A DNA stretch of 64,000 nucleotides from Roseburia zhanii. Its GTDB lineage: Bacteria; Bacillota; Clostridia; Lachnospirales; Lachnospiraceae. The notes under the pieces are model-generated. The model was not told where the DNA came from. It ran no database searches and saw only the letters and a list, made by a program, of their open reading frames with translations. Positions 26,718 through 36,321 of this stretch are shown here, piece by piece (the first letter of the stretch is position 1; the number at the start of each line of letters is the position of its first letter). Location: assembly GCF_014287635.1 (NCBI RefSeq), contig NZ_JACOPH010000005.1:1-64000 (forward strand), written 5' to 3'. The position numbers were made by a program, and so were the translations under genes.

Positions 26718-27055
26718 TGGACTAGACGAGAATCGAACTCGTGTCCGAAAGAAAATCCCCTGTCCTTCTACGAGCGTAGTTTATCCTTCATCATTCCCTC
26801 CACCACTCAGGGACAAACAACCGAGTGATTTTAGTAGCTTCATGTTACGCCCATATGCTCAAAGCTTTGCATAAGTCGTTTCTCACATAGTCGAAGCCTG
26901 GATCCTAATGTGTGAGTGCACTAGGTCAGACTGCTGCAACTAGGCAGCGTATGCTAAATTATCTTCAGCGTTTAATTTTAAATCGGTCATTTAACGCATC
27001 ACCATACGGCTCGCTTCTCCAGCTTCAGTTCCCCCGTCGAAACCTTTACTAGCCC
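26718..27055 (-). ncRNA. ssrA: Transfer-messenger RNA (tmRNA)
   Basis: On the minus strand the 5' end GGGCTAG (from 27055) pairs with CTAGTCC at the 3' end, forming a tRNA-like acceptor stem. The 5' part has the tmRNA signature TAAAGGTTTCGACGGGG and the 3' part has GAGTTCGATTCTCGTC, the T-arm. The tag-coding frame ends ...NAEDNLAYAA followed by TAG, a normal proteolysis tag with a hydrophobic end. The length of about 338 bases is usual. With SmpB it frees ribosomes stalled on broken mRNA and marks the product for degradation. CCA is not encoded after the discriminator A. Confidence 0.95.
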
Positions 27056-27151
27056 GGATATTTAATTGTACGATCTTACAGACCATATATAAAATAACAT
27101 ATTTTCAATCTTCCATCAACTGTTTTTTGACATGATCATCAGCTTACCCTC

Positions 27152-28396
27152 TTATTTAAACAAGATATTTCGGATTTTTGACCGACTGACAGCATCATCA
27201 TATGTGACCGCTTTTCTGCAATTTTTTTTATTTTTAAAAAGATTTCCCTGAAACAGGATTCCATCACACTTCGAAAGAATGATATCATTTTCCGGATTGC
27301 CTCTTGAAAAATTATTTTTTATCACTTCACACTGACAGACGACTCCTGTTTTCTCATCATTCGTCCAGCCACCGATACGAAGACCGCAGAGTTGATTATC
27401 ATATATAATATTTTTTTTGATTTTTATATTCCGCACACAATTACTGTCTGTGTAATAACTGCGCCATTCTTCTGATCCAACTTCAATTCCATAGGGATTT
27501 TTATATACTTTGTTACCTTTGACCAATATATCCCTGCCACCATCAATATAGATACCAGCATTTTCCGAAAAAGGACTTTTGCAATTATAAACTGTATTTT
27601 GTGTACATTCACAGTTTCTAGGCTGATCTAACAGTGGTTCCCGGCAATATTCTGCATTTCCATAAAAATCTATTCCTATATTGGTATTGTTATATACTTT
27701 GTTTTTTTTCACATAAATATATTCACAATTACCGGCAACGGAAATATTTTCTGACCATCCATTGACATTATCATGTACTTTATTATTCAAAATATATATA
27801 TGATGTATGCTTTTTTTCTGTTTTCCAAGCAATAACACTGCATTTGCTCCACCTTTTGGAGTCAAAGCATTTCCAGGCTGTGTCGTATTGATATTCTTAA
27901 ATTCACAATTTCTGATCGTTATATGATGTTCACTCTGCTGCATACGTATACCGCATGCATCTTCTGCATCAATATTGCCGATCTGAAGCTTTTCTATCCT
28001 GATATAACTGCAGCCATTCATCTGGAATGCTACAGCAGTTGTTTTCTTCGGCTCTGTAATCATGACACGCTCATTTTTATATGCGGAAACTGTGATATGA
28101 CCACCTTTCTTGTTTCCTGACTTATGAAAAACAAAAGGTCCTTTGTAAGTTCCTTCCCGCAGATAAATAACTGTACCTGCCGATGCCCTGTCCATTGCTT
28201 TCTGAAGAGATTTTAATGGATGTTTCCTGTTTCCTGATGCACGGTCATTTCCTTTTTCTGATACGTATATGATCTGTCTGGCAGTCTTTTGGCCTGCATT
28301 TGCATCCATAACACTGATATCCGCATAGACCAGAAGCAGAAAACATAGAGCACTTACAATCTTTATCATTTTTCTTATTTTAAAAAATTGCCTCAT
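27152..28396 (-). CDS. Secreted right-handed beta-helix protein (pectate-lyase-like fold, DUF1565-type)
   Basis: From the ATG at 28396 this protein has 414 residues. A signal peptide (about 10-35; IVSALCFLLLVYADISVMDA) is followed by YVSEKGNDRASGNRKHPLKS, the start typical of DUF1565/right-handed beta-helix proteins, then many short repeats of N-x-I/V hydrophobic pattern (for example IYILNNKVHDN, IYVKKNKVYNN). The fold is shared with pectate lyases and other carbohydrate-active proteins, but I cannot name catalytic residues. It lies between smpB and ssrA, eight bases before the smpB stop region end, an unusual place for a secreted protein. The ribosome site GGGGG is 12 bases before the start, slightly long. 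Later ATG at 28369 is possible. Confidence 0.72.
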   Translation of the reverse strand: MRQFFKIRKMIKIVSALCFLLLVYADISVMDANAGQKTARQIIYVSEKGNDRASGNRKHPLKSLQKAMDRASAGTVIYLREGTYKGPFVFHKSGNKKGGHITVSAYKNERVMITEPKKTTAVAFQMNGCSYIRIEKLQIGNIDAEDACGIRMQQSEHHITIRNCEFKNINTTQPGNALTPKGGANAVLLLGKQKKSIHHIYILNNKVHDNVNGWSENISVAGNCEYIYVKKNKVYNNTNIGIDFYGNAEYCREPLLDQPRNCECTQNTVYNCKSPFSENAGIYIDGGRDILVKGNKVYKNPYGIEVGSEEWRSYYTDSNCVRNIKIKKNIIYDNQLCGLRIGGWTNDEKTGVVCQCEVIKNNFSRGNPENDIILSKCDGILFQGNLFKNKKNCRKAVTYDDAVSRSKIRNILFK

Positions 28397-28436
28397 ATAC
28401 GCACCTGTCCCCCTTTCACATACATTCAAATACTGT

Positions 28437-28904
28437 TTAATACAGATTCTTCACTTTAAAATCACGTTCGGATTCTCTCCTCTGGTCTTTTTTCGCAATA
28501 TCCTGCCGTTTATCATATAACTTCTTACCTTTGGCAAGTGCGATCTGTACTTTTACTAAACTTCCTTTGAAATATACTTCTACAGGTACAAGTGTATAAC
28601 CTTTCTCTGCCATCTTCTGCTGTAATTTTAAGATTTCTTTTTTGTGCATCAGAAGTTTCTTTGGCCTGAGTGGATCTTTATTAAAAATGTTTCCCTTCTC
28701 ATATGGTGAAATATGCATTCCGTATATGATCACCTCACCGTTTTCAATACGGACAAATGCCTCTTTTACACTGCATTTGCCCATACGAAGGGATTTAACT
28801 TCTGTACCATGTAAACTGATCCCTGTTTCATATAATTCTTCTAAGAAATAATCATGTCTTGCTTTTTTATTATTCGCAATTAACTTAATGCCTTCTTTAC
28901 TCAT
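28437..28904 (-). CDS. smpB: tmRNA-binding protein SmpB
   Basis: This 155-residue protein binds tmRNA and carries it into stalled ribosomes. Motifs are [17 protein letters not shown] near the start, [13 protein letters not shown], and the basic C-terminal tail [13 protein letters not shown] that reads the empty mRNA channel. I chose the ATG at 28904 ([13 protein letters not shown]) with GGGGG before it; the start overlaps the rnr stop by eight bases, so translation is coupled. A longer frame to 28964 would add unrelated residues inside rnr. Its RNA partner ssrA lies downstream after one inserted gene. Confidence 0.95.
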   Translation of the reverse strand: MSKEGIKLIANNKKARHDYFLEELYETGISLHGTEVKSLRMGKCSVKEAFVRIENGEVIIYGMHISPYEKGNIFNKDPLRPKKLLMHKKEILKLQQKMAEKGYTLVPVEVYFKGSLVKVQIALAKGKKLYDKRQDIAKKDQRRESERDFKVKNLY

Positions 28905-31047
28905 CTTCATCCCCCTTTTTTGTTTCATCTGCCAGTTCAAAATCAATCGTTCTAAGCAGTGCATCAGTTGCTGTTACTACAACTCTGACTTTCTGTCCCA
29001 ATTTGTATCTGTGGTTTGTGATCTGTCCCACTAATTCATAAGTACTTTCAGAATAATCGTAATAATCATCTTTTAGAGAAGTGACATGCACCAGACCTTC
29101 GATCGTATCCGGAAGTTCCACATAAAATCCCCATGCAGTCACGCCTGAGATCACGCCTTCAAATTCTTCCCCGATGTGGGCAGACATATACTCTACTTTT
29201 TTCATTTTTTCGGTTTCACGTTCTGCTTCATCTGCCCGCCGTTCCATATCACTTGCGTGTTTTGCGACTTCCGGCAGGATCTTATCATAATGTGAGATAC
29301 GTTTGTCATTCATCTTTCCACGCAGACATTCCTTGATGATCCGGTGGATCTGCAGATCCGGATACCTGCGGATCGGCGATGTAAAATGACAATAGTAATT
29401 TGTTGCCAGTCCAAAATGTCCGCTGCTGATCGTCGAATATTTTGCCTGTTTCATAGAGCGGAGTGTCAGTCTGCTGATCAACGGTTCTTCTGTGGAGCCT
29501 TCGATCTTTTGTAATAATTTCTGTAATTCTTTTGGATGCACTTCATCTTGTCCGATATGGATCGAATATCCGAAATTGTTGATAAATGTCGCTAATTTAT
29601 GGATCTTTTCACTATCCGGATTATCATGCGTACGATAAACAAACGGTACCTGCTGCCAGAAAAAATCTTCTGCTACTGTTTCATTTGCGATCAGCATAAA
29701 ATCTTCAATGATCTTCGTTGCTACATTTCTCTCATAAGGTTTGATCTCTACCGGATGTCCTTTATCATCTAATAGGATCTTCGTTTCCGGAAAATCAAAA
29801 TCGATTGAGCCACGCTGCATTCTTTTTTTTCGAAGTATCGCTGCTAATTCTTTCATCAGTCCAAACATCGGAACAAAATCCTGATATTCTTCGATTGTCT
29901 TCTCGTCTTTATCTTCTAAGATCTTTTTTACGGCAGTATAACTCATTCTTCTGTCCACACAGACAACGGTTTCTGCAATCTTATGTCCGACTACTCTGCC
30001 TTTTGCATCAATATCCATCATACAGCTTAATGCCAGACGGTCTTCTCCCTGATTCAAAGAACAGATGCCGTTTGAAAGTGTATGCGGCAGCATCGGGATC
30101 ACCCTGTCTACCAGATAAACACTCGTCCCACGTTCTTTCGCTTCTTCATCTAATGCGCTGTACTCCTGCACATAATTTGTCACATCTGCAATATGCACAC
30201 CCAGTTTATAGATGTCCCCTTCTTTGCTCAATGTGATCGCATCATCTAAATCTTTTGCATCTTCCCCATCGATCGTAACGGTCAAAAGATCCCTGATATC
30301 CATTCTGCCAGCCATATCTGCTGTAGAAACCTCTTTTGCTACACGTTCTGCCTGATTCAACACTTTTGTCGGGAACTCAACCGGAAGTGCAAATGCACGG
30401 ACTAAAGAGATGATATCTGTTCCCGGATCATTGATATGACCTAGGATCTCTACAACTTTTCCTTCTGGTTTCCGGTCTTTTTTACCATAATCGGTAATCT
30501 CTGCGACTACTTTATGTCCACTGACTGCACCCTTAGAACGTTCTCTTGGTACAAATATATCTTTATTGATTTTTGGATCATCCGGTACGACAAAACCAAA
30601 ATTCTTACTATTCTCATAAGTTCCTACAACCTGTGTGATCCCATGGGAAAGGATCTTTACAACTTTTCCTTCCCTGCGTCTGCCTGTAACAGCTGAACTG
30701 ACCGTAATCTGTACCACATCTTTATGAAAAGCTCCGCCCGTATCTTCTGCCGGAATAAAAATATCCTCTTCTTCTCCCTCTATAGTAACAAATCCATAGC
30801 CTCTCTGATGGCTTGTAAATGTTCCTGTGATATAATTGCCTTCTGCCTTTGTATATTTGCCCTTTTTAGATACTTCGATCTTACCCTCTGCGATCAGTGC
30901 ATCTAATACTTCCTGTAATTCCTGCCTTTTCTCTTTTGGTACAGAAAGCAGTATCGCCATTTCCCTGATCTTCATCGGTACATATAATTCATCACAGATC
31001 AGCTCATATATCATTTTTTTCCGTTTTTCAAATTGTTCTCTATCCAT
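28897..31047 (-). CDS. rnr: Ribonuclease R
   Basis: This 716-residue 3'-5' exoribonuclease degrades structured RNA and, with tmRNA-SmpB, the faulty mRNA on stalled ribosomes. An N-terminal winged helix and two cold-shock domains ([41 protein letters not shown]) are followed by the RNB catalytic domain with [14 protein letters not shown] (metal-binding aspartates) and the family signature [16 protein letters not shown], then a C-terminal S1 domain. It overlaps smpB. A strong terminator hairpin separates it from secG upstream and there is little room for another promoter, so its expression may depend on read-through. Confidence 0.96.
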   Translation of the reverse strand: MDREQFEKRKKMIYELICDELYVPMKIREMAILLSVPKEKRQELQEVLDALIAEGKIEVSKKGKYTKAEGNYITGTFTSHQRGYGFVTIEGEEEDIFIPAEDTGGAFHKDVVQITVSSAVTGRRREGKVVKILSHGITQVVGTYENSKNFGFVVPDDPKINKDIFVPRERSKGAVSGHKVVAEITDYGKKDRKPEGKVVEILGHINDPGTDIISLVRAFALPVEFPTKVLNQAERVAKEVSTADMAGRMDIRDLLTVTIDGEDAKDLDDAITLSKEGDIYKLGVHIADVTNYVQEYSALDEEAKERGTSVYLVDRVIPMLPHTLSNGICSLNQGEDRLALSCMMDIDAKGRVVGHKIAETVVCVDRRMSYTAVKKILEDKDEKTIEEYQDFVPMFGLMKELAAILRKKRMQRGSIDFDFPETKILLDDKGHPVEIKPYERNVATKIIEDFMLIANETVAEDFFWQQVPFVYRTHDNPDSEKIHKLATFINNFGYSIHIGQDEVHPKELQKLLQKIEGSTEEPLISRLTLRSMKQAKYSTISSGHFGLATNYYCHFTSPIRRYPDLQIHRIIKECLRGKMNDKRISHYDKILPEVAKHASDMERRADEAERETEKMKKVEYMSAHIGEEFEGVISGVTAWGFYVELPDTIEGLVHVTSLKDDYYDYSESTYELVGQITNHRYKLGQKVRVVVTATDALLRTIDFELADETKKGDEDE

Positions 31048-31073
31048 AATTCTCCTATAAACTTACTGAACCA

Positions 31074-31103
31074 GAAAAAAGGCTGCCGTTTTCACGACAG
31101 CCT
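31074..31103 (-). terminator. Strong hairpin with T-run between secG and rnr
   Basis: The minus strand reads AGGCTGTCGT, GAAA tetraloop, ACGGCAGCCT, then six T: a ten-pair stem with one G-U. It lies between the secG stop and the rnr start with only 27 bases left to the rnr start codon, so it may regulate rather than fully end transcription. Confidence 0.8.
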
Positions 31104-31115
31104 CTGTTTTCATAA

Positions 31116-31355
31116 TTAAAAACTTCCGATATTCAATATTGCAGCTATCAGCATAAATAAGATTACTAACACTCTGGTAATCTTAACAAGCATACCCTCC
31201 ATGGAACGTCCTTTATTCTTGCCCCAATAAGTGTCTGCTGCACCAGCTATTGCTCCTAAGCCTGCTGATTTTCCTTCCTGCATCAGAATAATCACTGTCA
31301 TTGCCAGACATATTAAAATAAATACTACTGTTAAAATCGTTTTTACTACTGCCAC
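31116..31355 (-). CDS. secG: Preprotein translocase subunit SecG
   Basis: This 79-residue membrane protein assists the SecYEG channel. Two transmembrane helices (about residues 5-27 and 57-75; TVVFILICLAMTVIILMQ, LVILFMLIAAIL) flank the conserved loop EGKSAGLGAIAG, with the usual GGAxDTYWGKNKGR-like part. I chose the GTG at 31355, eight bases after GGAGG; the longer frame starting TTG at 31373 covers that ribosome site. A clean promoter lies at 31443-31471. It starts the secG-rnr-smpB series common in Firmicutes. Confidence 0.92.
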   Translation of the reverse strand: MAVVKTILTVVFILICLAMTVIILMQEGKSAGLGAIAGAADTYWGKNKGRSMEGMLVKITRVLVILFMLIAAILNIGSF

Positions 31356-31442
31356 GAGTAATCCCTCCTGCAAATCTGTTTATTTATCACATCCGGTAAC
31401 TATTCTATACTTTCGCAGTTACCACGCTTCACAACTTATACT

Positions 31443-31471
31443 AGTATAGCATATGCCTGTTTCTTTTTCAA
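31443..31471 (-). promoter_or_regulatory. Promoter of secG (rnr-smpB) operon
   Basis: On the minus strand TTGAAA (31466-31471) and TATACT (31443-31448) are separated by 17 bases. The promoter lies right behind the eno stop codon at 31475. Confidence 0.7.
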
Positions 31472-31474
31472 CTA

Positions 31475-32866
<1,392 letters not shown>

Positions 32867-32945
32867 TCAATGACTAAACTTACACTTTTTTCTTAGTATT
32901 TACCGGAAATCCCAAAATATACGCAGCTATTTTATGTCCTCACTT

Positions 32946-33872
32946 TTACCCATAAAACTTCTGCAAGATCGCCTCTATTGTTTCACGATCCGGTGGATTG
33001 GTTCCTGCTGTTACGACTGCACCTGCGGAAACTGCCATCGCTAACTGTACCATCTTTTGCATAGGCAGTTTCTTTTCCTTGGCATAAACTAATGCTGCTG
33101 CCATTGCATCCCCTGCCCCTACGGTGGAATGGACTTCTACCGCTAATGCATTCTGGTATACCAGCTTTTCTTCACCGGCATCAGCAAAGACTGCACCACG
33201 ACTGCCCTGCGAAACGACAACCGTTTCTATTCCTATATCTGACAGGCGTTTTGTAAGCTGCAGGATCTCCTCTTGCGATAATTCCCTACGGATGCCAAAA
33301 TATTCTGCTAATTCCGCTTCGTTTGGTTTTATCATATCCGGAACTGCTTTGATTGCTTCGATCAGTGCCCTTCCATCAGCATCAACAAATACTTTTGCAC
33401 CTTTTTGATGCACTTTTGTTATGATACGTGCATAGATATCCACATCTACACCTTCCGGAATACTGCCGGATAACACAAACCAGACATCCTTCGTGGCATA
33501 CTGTTCGATCTTTTCTAACAGTTCTTCCACTTTTTCCCTGGCAACTGTCATTCCGGGCTCATTTAATTCTGTTAAAGTGCCGTCTAATTCCATCAATTTG
33601 AAATTTGTCCTCGTAATTCCTTCACAGGATATGAAATCGGTCTGTATCTGTTCTGCACTTAAGACATCTAAGATAATATCACTCCCTGCTTTACCTAAAA
33701 AACCGGTTGCAATGGAAGTTTCTCCTAACTTTTTCAATGCCTTAGACACGTTGATACCTTTTCCTCCGGCATCTGTCACCGGATATCCGATACGGTTTAA
33801 TTTTCCCGGACAAAAATGATCGACCTCTACCGTTTTATCGATCGCAGGATTCATCGTTACTGTTATGATCAT
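32946..33872 (-). CDS. fruK: 1-phosphofructokinase (PfkB family)
   Basis: This 308-residue ribokinase-type enzyme phosphorylates fructose 1-phosphate, or possibly tagatose 6-phosphate, to the bisphosphate. Motifs: TMNPAIDKTVEVD at the start, AGGKGINVSKALKKLG, LSGSIPEGV, and the C-terminal anion hole STVGAGDAMAAALVYA with the catalytic Asp. The usual fructose PTS gene and FruR regulator are not next to it; instead it lies between eno and an exonuclease-like gene. The start MIITVTMNPA at 33872 is the normal family start. Substrate choice between fructose-1-P and related sugars cannot be decided from sequence alone. Confidence 0.9.
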   Translation of the reverse strand: MIITVTMNPAIDKTVEVDHFCPGKLNRIGYPVTDAGGKGINVSKALKKLGETSIATGFLGKAGSDIILDVLSAEQIQTDFISCEGITRTNFKLMELDGTLTELNEPGMTVAREKVEELLEKIEQYATKDVWFVLSGSIPEGVDVDIYARIITKVHQKGAKVFVDADGRALIEAIKAVPDMIKPNEAELAEYFGIRRELSQEEILQLTKRLSDIGIETVVVSQGSRGAVFADAGEEKLVYQNALAVEVHSTVGAGDAMAAALVYAKEKKLPMQKMVQLAMAVSAGAVVTAGTNPPDRETIEAILQKFYG

Positions 33873-33876
33873 CTTT

Positions 33877-34623
33877 TTACTCCTCTGTATAGATCAAATA
33901 CTGTTTATGGTTCTTATTAAGATAGGATCTGTGGCTCTCTAACTTATCTCTCTGCCGTGGTGTCAATTCTCCTAAGGCTGACAGATATTCATATGCCTGT
34001 TTCTTATTCTGATATTCGATCAAAAACATTTTCTTATTATATTCTTCTGCAACTTCCCGTCTGCGTGCTTCATCTGTCTGACCTTTCAGTACCCGAAAAA
34101 CAATCGTTCCTAATGACCTTGCATCTTCTAACGGATCAAATTCATGCACAAATGTGATCTGACAGATATAAGCATATTTTTCAAGGCTGATATCATATTT
34201 CATCGACAGTTCTTTTGGCAGGAATTGGATCGCATCGCAGAATGTCCATGCTAAAAGGCTCTGCGATACAAATTTTTTGAGCAGGTCTTCATCCTGCTTA
34301 CCAAAAGATATATAATACTCTGGCTGATATTTTTCATGGCAGTCAAATAATTCCTTTGTTACCTGCTCCATTGTCTTTCCCTTTTGCTGCAGCAATCCTT
34401 CACTATATCCTATATAATCTAACTGTTCCTGCCAGAGTTTTACCTCATCACTATACCAGATCAGTGCATCATAAGTTCCGATTTCTTTTTCCCCCAGACG
34501 ATAACTGACTCCGATCGCGATCGGTACATTGTGTCTGCTGATACGCTCATTGCAAAATTCCAGATCAAAATATGCCACGACCGTATCTTGTATTGTATTC
34601 TTAAAATCCATTTTTTCTGTCAT
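33877..34623 (-). CDS. DEDD-type 3'-5' exonuclease-like protein of unknown role
   Basis: This protein of about 248 residues shows a pattern like DnaQ/RNase T exonucleases: AYFDLEFCN (motif I, D-x-E), YYISFGKQDEDLLKKF (motif II region with acidic residues) and VHEFDPLEDARSLG (motif III, H-x4-D-like). No other domain is visible. It may degrade or trim nucleic acid ends, but activity is uncertain because motif III spacing (H...EDA) differs from classic DEDDh. An ATG at 34623 is chosen; an alternative GTG at 34644 overlaps the stop of the membrane protein upstream, and neither has a strong ribosome site. The two genes are probably co-transcribed and fruK follows four bases later. Confidence 0.6.
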   Translation of the reverse strand: MTEKMDFKNTIQDTVVAYFDLEFCNERISRHNVPIAIGVSYRLGEKEIGTYDALIWYSDEVKLWQEQLDYIGYSEGLLQQKGKTMEQVTKELFDCHEKYQPEYYISFGKQDEDLLKKFVSQSLLAWTFCDAIQFLPKELSMKYDISLEKYAYICQITFVHEFDPLEDARSLGTIVFRVLKGQTDEARRREVAEEYNKKMFLIEYQNKKQAYEYLSALGELTPRQRDKLESHRSYLNKNHKQYLIYTEE

Positions 34624-34643
34624 TTTCCTAATTACCTTTTCCA

Positions 34644-36281
34644 CTATCTGATCGACATGACTGTACAGATCCCGGTTTCTGCCATCTCATATTCAAACGA
34701 GATCTTGTCCTGTTCTTTATATTTTACAATATCGACCAATGTTGTGTCTGCTACATTTACATCGAATATCTCGTCAGATTCTTTCAGACAGATATAATAA
34801 TGGGTATTTCCATCAATCACAACCGGTGCGATCGATGTGATCGTTCCGCTGATACTTTCAAAAACTCCGCTTTCTGCACTTTTGGTAATGCCATTTGTCA
34901 CTAAAAGTTTCACATATGCTTTTTCACACTCCGCAACGGTATCTCCGATCGCTACCCACTGATATTTCTGCACATTGACCATCGCATATTTTTTAACTAA
35001 GCCGGCTCCGTCTTTTAATGCCATAAAATAGGTAGGTTCTCCTGATATATTAAGCAGTAATGGGAATGTTGCCTGATATCCTAAGTTCTGTACCTGACCT
35101 TCTGCGGAGGACATTGCCGAATCCTCGATTGCACCCTCTACAGTATAAAACTTTGTTTCCATTGTTCTCTGGTTCATTAACACAAATCCGACATTCGACT
35201 GATCTCCGCTGACCGATGTCACACCTGTATATACCCAGACATCATCATCTAAAGCAATATAATTGTAACCGTTTGTCGCCTGCAGACAGTCTTTCTGTCC
35301 TAAAATGCTGTTAAAATATCCATGTTTTAGTGTTCCATAATAATCATAAAGCTGTGTCAAAAGTTCTGCAGAGTATACTTTGTCCACCCATGTCGGGATA
35401 TTGTCAACATTGTATTCCACGCACTCTCCGGTGACAGCATTGCAAAGTACCGCCTTACCGACAGTCTGACCGCCAAATAAACCTATGTTAAATTTTTTCA
35501 CAGGACATACCCAGTATGGTGTGCCTTCTTCATCGATCTCAAAAAAGATCTGGTCATCAAAAATATAGGTCGGGTAATGGAAACGCAGATGTCTGTAAAT
35601 GTTCCGGTTAAAATATTCGGATTTTGAATAACGGATCTCATCTGTCAGCTTGACACATTCTGTATCCTGTGTTGCCATATCGATCATAATATATGCCGGT
35701 ATTCCCTTACCCTGATTGGTCAGCCACTTGATCCCATTTGCATAAACTAATGGTGTGACGCGTACCGGTCTGTCCTTATAATTGATCTGTGTATAATCAT
35801 TTCCGACTTCAAACTGGGAAACCATATCCACCATACTGCCCATCTTCCGGTTTCCTAATAATTCTGCGGAACTTTTATCTAATAATGGGATCGTATTAAA
35901 ACTTACTTCTTCAATATCCGATGAAAAATCTCCATCTTCCACTGTAAGCAGTTTCTGGTATTTTGCTGCATTTACGATCGGAGACGACAAGATCGCACCT
36001 GCCGCATAAATAACTGCAAGCACTCCGAATAGAATAATCCCTGCTTTTACAAGGTTTAGCTGTTTCCATATTTCTTTAAACTTAAAGCTCTGTCCTTTTT
36101 TTAATTCCTTTTTGGATTTTGCTAATGCATATGCTGCGATCAGGACTAACAGAAAAACTAACAGAAACTGCCAGAAGCCCTGTGAATGGATATTAAATGC
36201 CGGAAGCGTGATATAGTAATAAATGCCTGTAGCAAGTAATACTGCTAATACGATCAGTATTTTTCTGCCTGTTTTTTTCAT
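34644..36281 (-). CDS. Membrane protein with large extracellular part, unknown function
   Basis: This 545-residue protein has three hydrophobic helices near the N-terminus (about 7-25, 38-53 and 75-97) and a long soluble portion (about 100-545), likely outside the cell. The outer part is rich in Tyr, Asp and Gly with patterns such as HYPTYIFDDQIFFEIDEEGTPYW and is conserved-looking, but I do not recognise a domain. It has no lipobox or sorting signal. It is followed at once by the exonuclease-like gene, sharing a base at the stop/start. I would call it a conserved membrane protein without assigned function. Confidence 0.65.
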   Translation of the reverse strand: MKKTGRKILIVLAVLLATGIYYYITLPAFNIHSQGFWQFLLVFLLVLIAAYALAKSKKELKKGQSFKFKEIWKQLNLVKAGIILFGVLAVIYAAGAILSSPIVNAAKYQKLLTVEDGDFSSDIEEVSFNTIPLLDKSSAELLGNRKMGSMVDMVSQFEVGNDYTQINYKDRPVRVTPLVYANGIKWLTNQGKGIPAYIMIDMATQDTECVKLTDEIRYSKSEYFNRNIYRHLRFHYPTYIFDDQIFFEIDEEGTPYWVCPVKKFNIGLFGGQTVGKAVLCNAVTGECVEYNVDNIPTWVDKVYSAELLTQLYDYYGTLKHGYFNSILGQKDCLQATNGYNYIALDDDVWVYTGVTSVSGDQSNVGFVLMNQRTMETKFYTVEGAIEDSAMSSAEGQVQNLGYQATFPLLLNISGEPTYFMALKDGAGLVKKYAMVNVQKYQWVAIGDTVAECEKAYVKLLVTNGITKSAESGVFESISGTITSIAPVVIDGNTHYYICLKESDEIFDVNVADTTLVDIVKYKEQDKISFEYEMAETGICTVMSIR

Positions 36282-36321
36282 AATATTTCCTCTCTTTCAT
36301 TGTTTGATATTATTGTAACTA

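Noticed and set aside
26613..26828. Plus-strand frame of 71 codons over the tmRNA end
   Set aside because: It lies opposite the highly conserved tmRNA 3' part, which explains the sequence fully.
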